A stretch of 64,000 nt of DNA from Deltaproteobacteria bacterium. Its GTDB lineage: Bacteria > Myxococcota_C > UBA6777. Where the stretch lies: NCBI GenBank assembly GCA_002731275.1, contig PCBK01000045.1:38654-102653 (forward strand), in the 5' to 3' direction. A program made the position numbers and the translations under genes. Below, piece by piece: positions 61,581 through 64,000 of this stretch; the stretch's first letter is position 1, and each line of letters opens with the position of its first letter. The notes under the pieces are model-generated. The model saw nothing but the letters and a program-made list of their open reading frames with translations, did not search any database and was not told the DNA's origin.

Positions 61581-63965
61581 TCAGGGATTGAAGCAACCTT
61601 GCCATCGACCTGAAGTGTGCAATCTCATGAGGAATGTCATGTGCTTGCCAATGTTGGTTGGGGATTTTGATTGTGGGAAGAGGAAATCCACGCTGTTGGT
61701 GTTTGTACTTAACGAAGGGGGGAGTGAGCCCATGAAGGTCAGCGCGTCTGTCTGAACTGTAAAGCTGTTGAGAGAGAGTCCTGTGCTCTGGATCGGCTTC
61801 GCCCACGTGGTTTGGAGGGTGGATGGATCAAACCGCATGAAGAATGCGTTGTCCGTATATCCTGGATACGTCCATACACCTGTCGCTATTTTGAGCTGAT
61901 CTCGAAACTTTCCGAGGGCGTAGAATTGTTTTTTTCTATCTCTTACGATCGACGTGAACTTCGCCCCTGTCGTTGACTGTGTGATGTAATGTTTGTGGTA
62001 AACGTATGTGTTGGTGCTCTTGCGTAACGAGAGGAGCAGCCCCTGATTTTTTCCTTGGGTGTTGATGTTTTTGCTATTCATCCTGATCTCGCCGTTGAAT
62101 TCACCTGCTATCAACACATGGTCAGGGGGATGGAGTTCGAGTGAACGTAGGGCCAATTTCGGGGCAGAGCTACCACCTCCAACACCTTCTACTGATTTTA
62201 TGAGGACACTGGGGGAGCCTGCACGGCTGATGACCGCAAGATATCCATCCGTAGAGCCCGTTGAAATTGTGAGGTTGTTTGGATTGGGCTCAAAATACAA
62301 AAGTCCACCATCAAAAGTCCCAGTGATGTAAATGTTGTTTGTGTCTACTTTGACATCACCGACGCTGGTTCGTGCTGTCGTACTATACAAACGCAGTGCC
62401 CAGTTTTGGCTTGTGCTCGTTGTGTTTTTGAGACGTGCAATGACCACATATTTGTTTGTGTCCTGGAATGTCGTTTGGTACCAATCAAATGGACCTTTGG
62501 CCTCACCTACAATGACAACACCATCTTCGAGTTGTGTTATGCTTTGGATGAAGCTTTCGCCACCAGCTGAGGTTGGGAATTTCGTATAAGTGACCGTTTC
62601 AAAAAGACCATTTTGTCCTGCTGGAGCGATCTTGGTTGGATCGATGGTCATGACAAGCCAGCGAGAAACAGGCGAACTTGGCACCAATGCAGGAAAACCG
62701 TTTTGTTCGAGTGTTAACTCCTTTACGTAGTCTATTGCGACATACAACACTTTTTCTTTGGTATGGTGCAGGATGGAACGTGCATGGTGTGTTCCTTTCC
62801 CACCTGTCGTTGAAAGGCCTTGCACTGTACCCGTTTTATCCAAAGCGAGCACGAAGATGTTTTGTGCGTATTGTCCAGGTGTCGCAAGAGCTTGTGATGT
62901 GCGTGTGATCGAGCCAAATTGAAGCTTCCCTTTAAAGTGTCCAAGCACATAGATGTTCCCACTTGGATCGGTTGTGATATCGACGATGGAGATGTCGTTC
63001 AGCTCGGTGGGCTGTGTGGTATACAGGGGGAGAGCGCCTGTGTTGTCGAGGACACCATCACAATCTTCGTCCTTGCCGTCGCATTGCTCTTTGGGGGCTG
63101 GTGTGACTTCACCTTGACATGGACCCCATGTACGATCTGCTTGGCATGTCTCTTTTCCTGCTTTGCAAAGACCAATATCTTGTGAGTCGGGAGCCGCTGT
63201 GTAGCAAGCTCTTGTGTCGCCGACATTGCACTGTGGGGCGTCTTTCAAAGGCTCTGGGGGTTGCTCTACAGTTGGCTCGTTGTCTACGGATTCTTCTGGT
63301 GAGAGCATATCGGGGGAGGGGGGCTCATTTGCATCTTGTTTGAGGTTCTGTTCGGGACCAGCGTCTTCAGGTGGGGTCTCTTTTTGCGCTTCGAGTCTTG
63401 GCTCCTGTGAGAAGGGACGTGAGAAGAGCTGGCACGCCTGTGTTTGTGTGTTGACGTTTTGTTCGGACCCTACAGGCGAAGGGGAGAAGGAGAGGTAGAA
63501 CCAGCAGTATGCTTTTTCGTCGTCTGTGAGGCATCTTTGGACGTAGGTGGGTGCGTTTCCAATGGAGCGGCAGAGGGCTGCTGATTGTGTGGTCGCTTGT
63601 TCAGGAGCGAGGACAAATACGTAAAACTGCAAGGTCGATGCCTTGGCGTCAGGTGGGAGTGTCAGCGCGAGCGGGACGCGGGTGAGGTCGGTCCCACTCT
63701 GTAAACCGTATATGGTTCCATCTGCGTCCAATTCGACGAATTGGCTCGTTGATTGTTTTTGATCGTCCCACACGATCTGGAGACATGCGTAAGCGCTTTT
63801 GGCGTTGCTACCGAACGTTTGTTTCCAGCGGGTGGTTTGTGTCAGCCCTTGTGTATTGGCGGGATTGCAGCTCTCTTGAGGCTGTACTTGCCAGCTTCGA
63901 TCACATGTGCAGGTGGGGAGCCACAACAAGGAGCAGATGAATATCCATACAAAATAACGACTCAT
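61581..63965 (-). CDS. Large secreted protein with Cys-rich acidic motif and propeller-like C-terminus
   Basis: This 794-residue protein has an N-terminal export signal (FVWIFICSLLWLPTCTC), with Cys at the end suggesting a lipid anchor. Residues 30-190 form a domain with several Cys. Residues about 195-245 are a Pro/Glu linker. Then a Cys-containing block (CNVGDTRACYTAAP, CKAGKETCQADRTWGPCQGE) leads to EQCDGKDEDCDGVLDN, the acidic MopE/Cys-rich motif of Myxococcales-type secreted proteins. The rest has repeated VDITTDPSGNIYVLGHFKG-like strands, typical of a beta-propeller (SBBP). It may be a surface-bound binding protein. The start codon lies 36 bases from the right edge of the window. Confidence 0.82.
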   Translation of the reverse strand: MSRYFVWIFICSLLWLPTCTCDRSWQVQPQESCNPANTQGLTQTTRWKQTFGSNAKSAYACLQIVWDDQKQSTSQFVELDADGTIYGLQSGTDLTRVPLALTLPPDAKASTLQFYVFVLAPEQATTQSAALCRSIGNAPTYVQRCLTDDEKAYCWFYLSFSPSPVGSEQNVNTQTQACQLFSRPFSQEPRLEAQKETPPEDAGPEQNLKQDANEPPSPDMLSPEESVDNEPTVEQPPEPLKDAPQCNVGDTRACYTAAPDSQDIGLCKAGKETCQADRTWGPCQGEVTPAPKEQCDGKDEDCDGVLDNTGALPLYTTQPTELNDISIVDITTDPSGNIYVLGHFKGKLQFGSITRTSQALATPGQYAQNIFVLALDKTGTVQGLSTTGGKGTHHARSILHHTKEKVLYVAIDYVKELTLEQNGFPALVPSSPVSRWLVMTIDPTKIAPAGQNGLFETVTYTKFPTSAGGESFIQSITQLEDGVVIVGEAKGPFDWYQTTFQDTNKYVVIARLKNTTSTSQNWALRLYSTTARTSVGDVKVDTNNIYITGTFDGGLLYFEPNPNNLTISTGSTDGYLAVISRAGSPSVLIKSVEGVGGGSSAPKLALRSLELHPPDHVLIAGEFNGEIRMNSKNINTQGKNQGLLLSLRKSTNTYVYHKHYITQSTTGAKFTSIVRDRKKQFYALGKFRDQLKIATGVWTYPGYTDNAFFMRFDPSTLQTTWAKPIQSTGLSLNSFTVQTDALTFMGSLPPSLSTNTNSVDFLFPQSKSPTNIGKHMTFLMRLHTSGRWQGCFNP

Positions 63966-64000
63966 CGAAATTTAACCTTTCGTTTTGCTGAGGCGTGGAT

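Overview
The window is an ordinary-looking stretch of a Gram-negative bacterial chromosome, dense with housekeeping genes. The Cys-rich repeat protein, the lipoprotein-like protein with an acidic DGKDEDCDG motif, the very long secreted S41 protease, the DUF4340/GldG-type ABC operon, the type IV pilin and the many secreted Lys/Arg-rich proteins of unknown function all point to the former Deltaproteobacteria, most likely a Myxococcota or Bradymonadota relative. This placement is inference from gene content, not a search. The DNPR motif of the MurE half of a MurE-MurF fusion suggests meso-diaminopimelate peptidoglycan.

Left part (1-21.4 kb, almost all minus strand): a secreted protein cut by the window edge, MutS, an inserted plus-strand membrane protein, and an 840-base intergenic block full of structured repeats. 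Then come a 1048-residue carboxy-terminal processing protease, a complete pyruvate (or branched-chain 2-oxoacid) dehydrogenase operon (E1 alpha, E1 beta, E2, E3), and a 2-oxoacid:ferredoxin oxidoreductase operon that starts with a ferredoxin-NADP reductase and ends with adenylate kinase. A 2-oxoglutarate/Fe(II) oxygenase precedes that operon. The window therefore encodes both an NAD-linked and a ferredoxin-linked route for 2-oxoacid oxidation, and each operon has a promoter candidate with a palindrome on it.

Middle (21.5-43 kb): an LRR protein with a degenerate MglA-like N-terminal domain, a DUF507-like protein, a Cys-rich repeat protein, a Tyr/Arg-rich secreted protein, a DUF2225-like protein and RNA polymerase omega. 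A four-gene Gld-type ABC exporter operon (ATPase, permease, GldG, DUF4340) follows, then a single-chain MurE-MurF fusion, an overlapping HD-hydrolase / HTH / nucleotidyltransferase trio, IF-1, RNase PH, RdgB and a DUF1624-type membrane protein.

Right part (43-64 kb): four tRNA genes (Pro, Arg, Arg, Leu), trigger factor with a His-rich tail, ClpP, ClpX and UDP-glucose dehydrogenase. Next is a seven-gene membrane operon with two B-box/zinc-ribbon proteins, DUF4129, DUF4350 and a MoxR ATPase. It is followed by HU with a histone-H1-like tail, PanB-PanC, SmpB, a TPR protein, a type IV pilin-like protein, ribosomal protein S20 behind a long structured leader, and a large secreted Cys-containing protein.

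I see no prophage, transposase, CRISPR array or rRNA. The least explained signals are the composite repeat block at 5.2-6.05 kb, the palindromes at promoters, the HD/HTH/nucleotidyltransferase trio, the MoxR operon lacking a DUF58 partner, and the Tyr/Arg-rich repeat protein.
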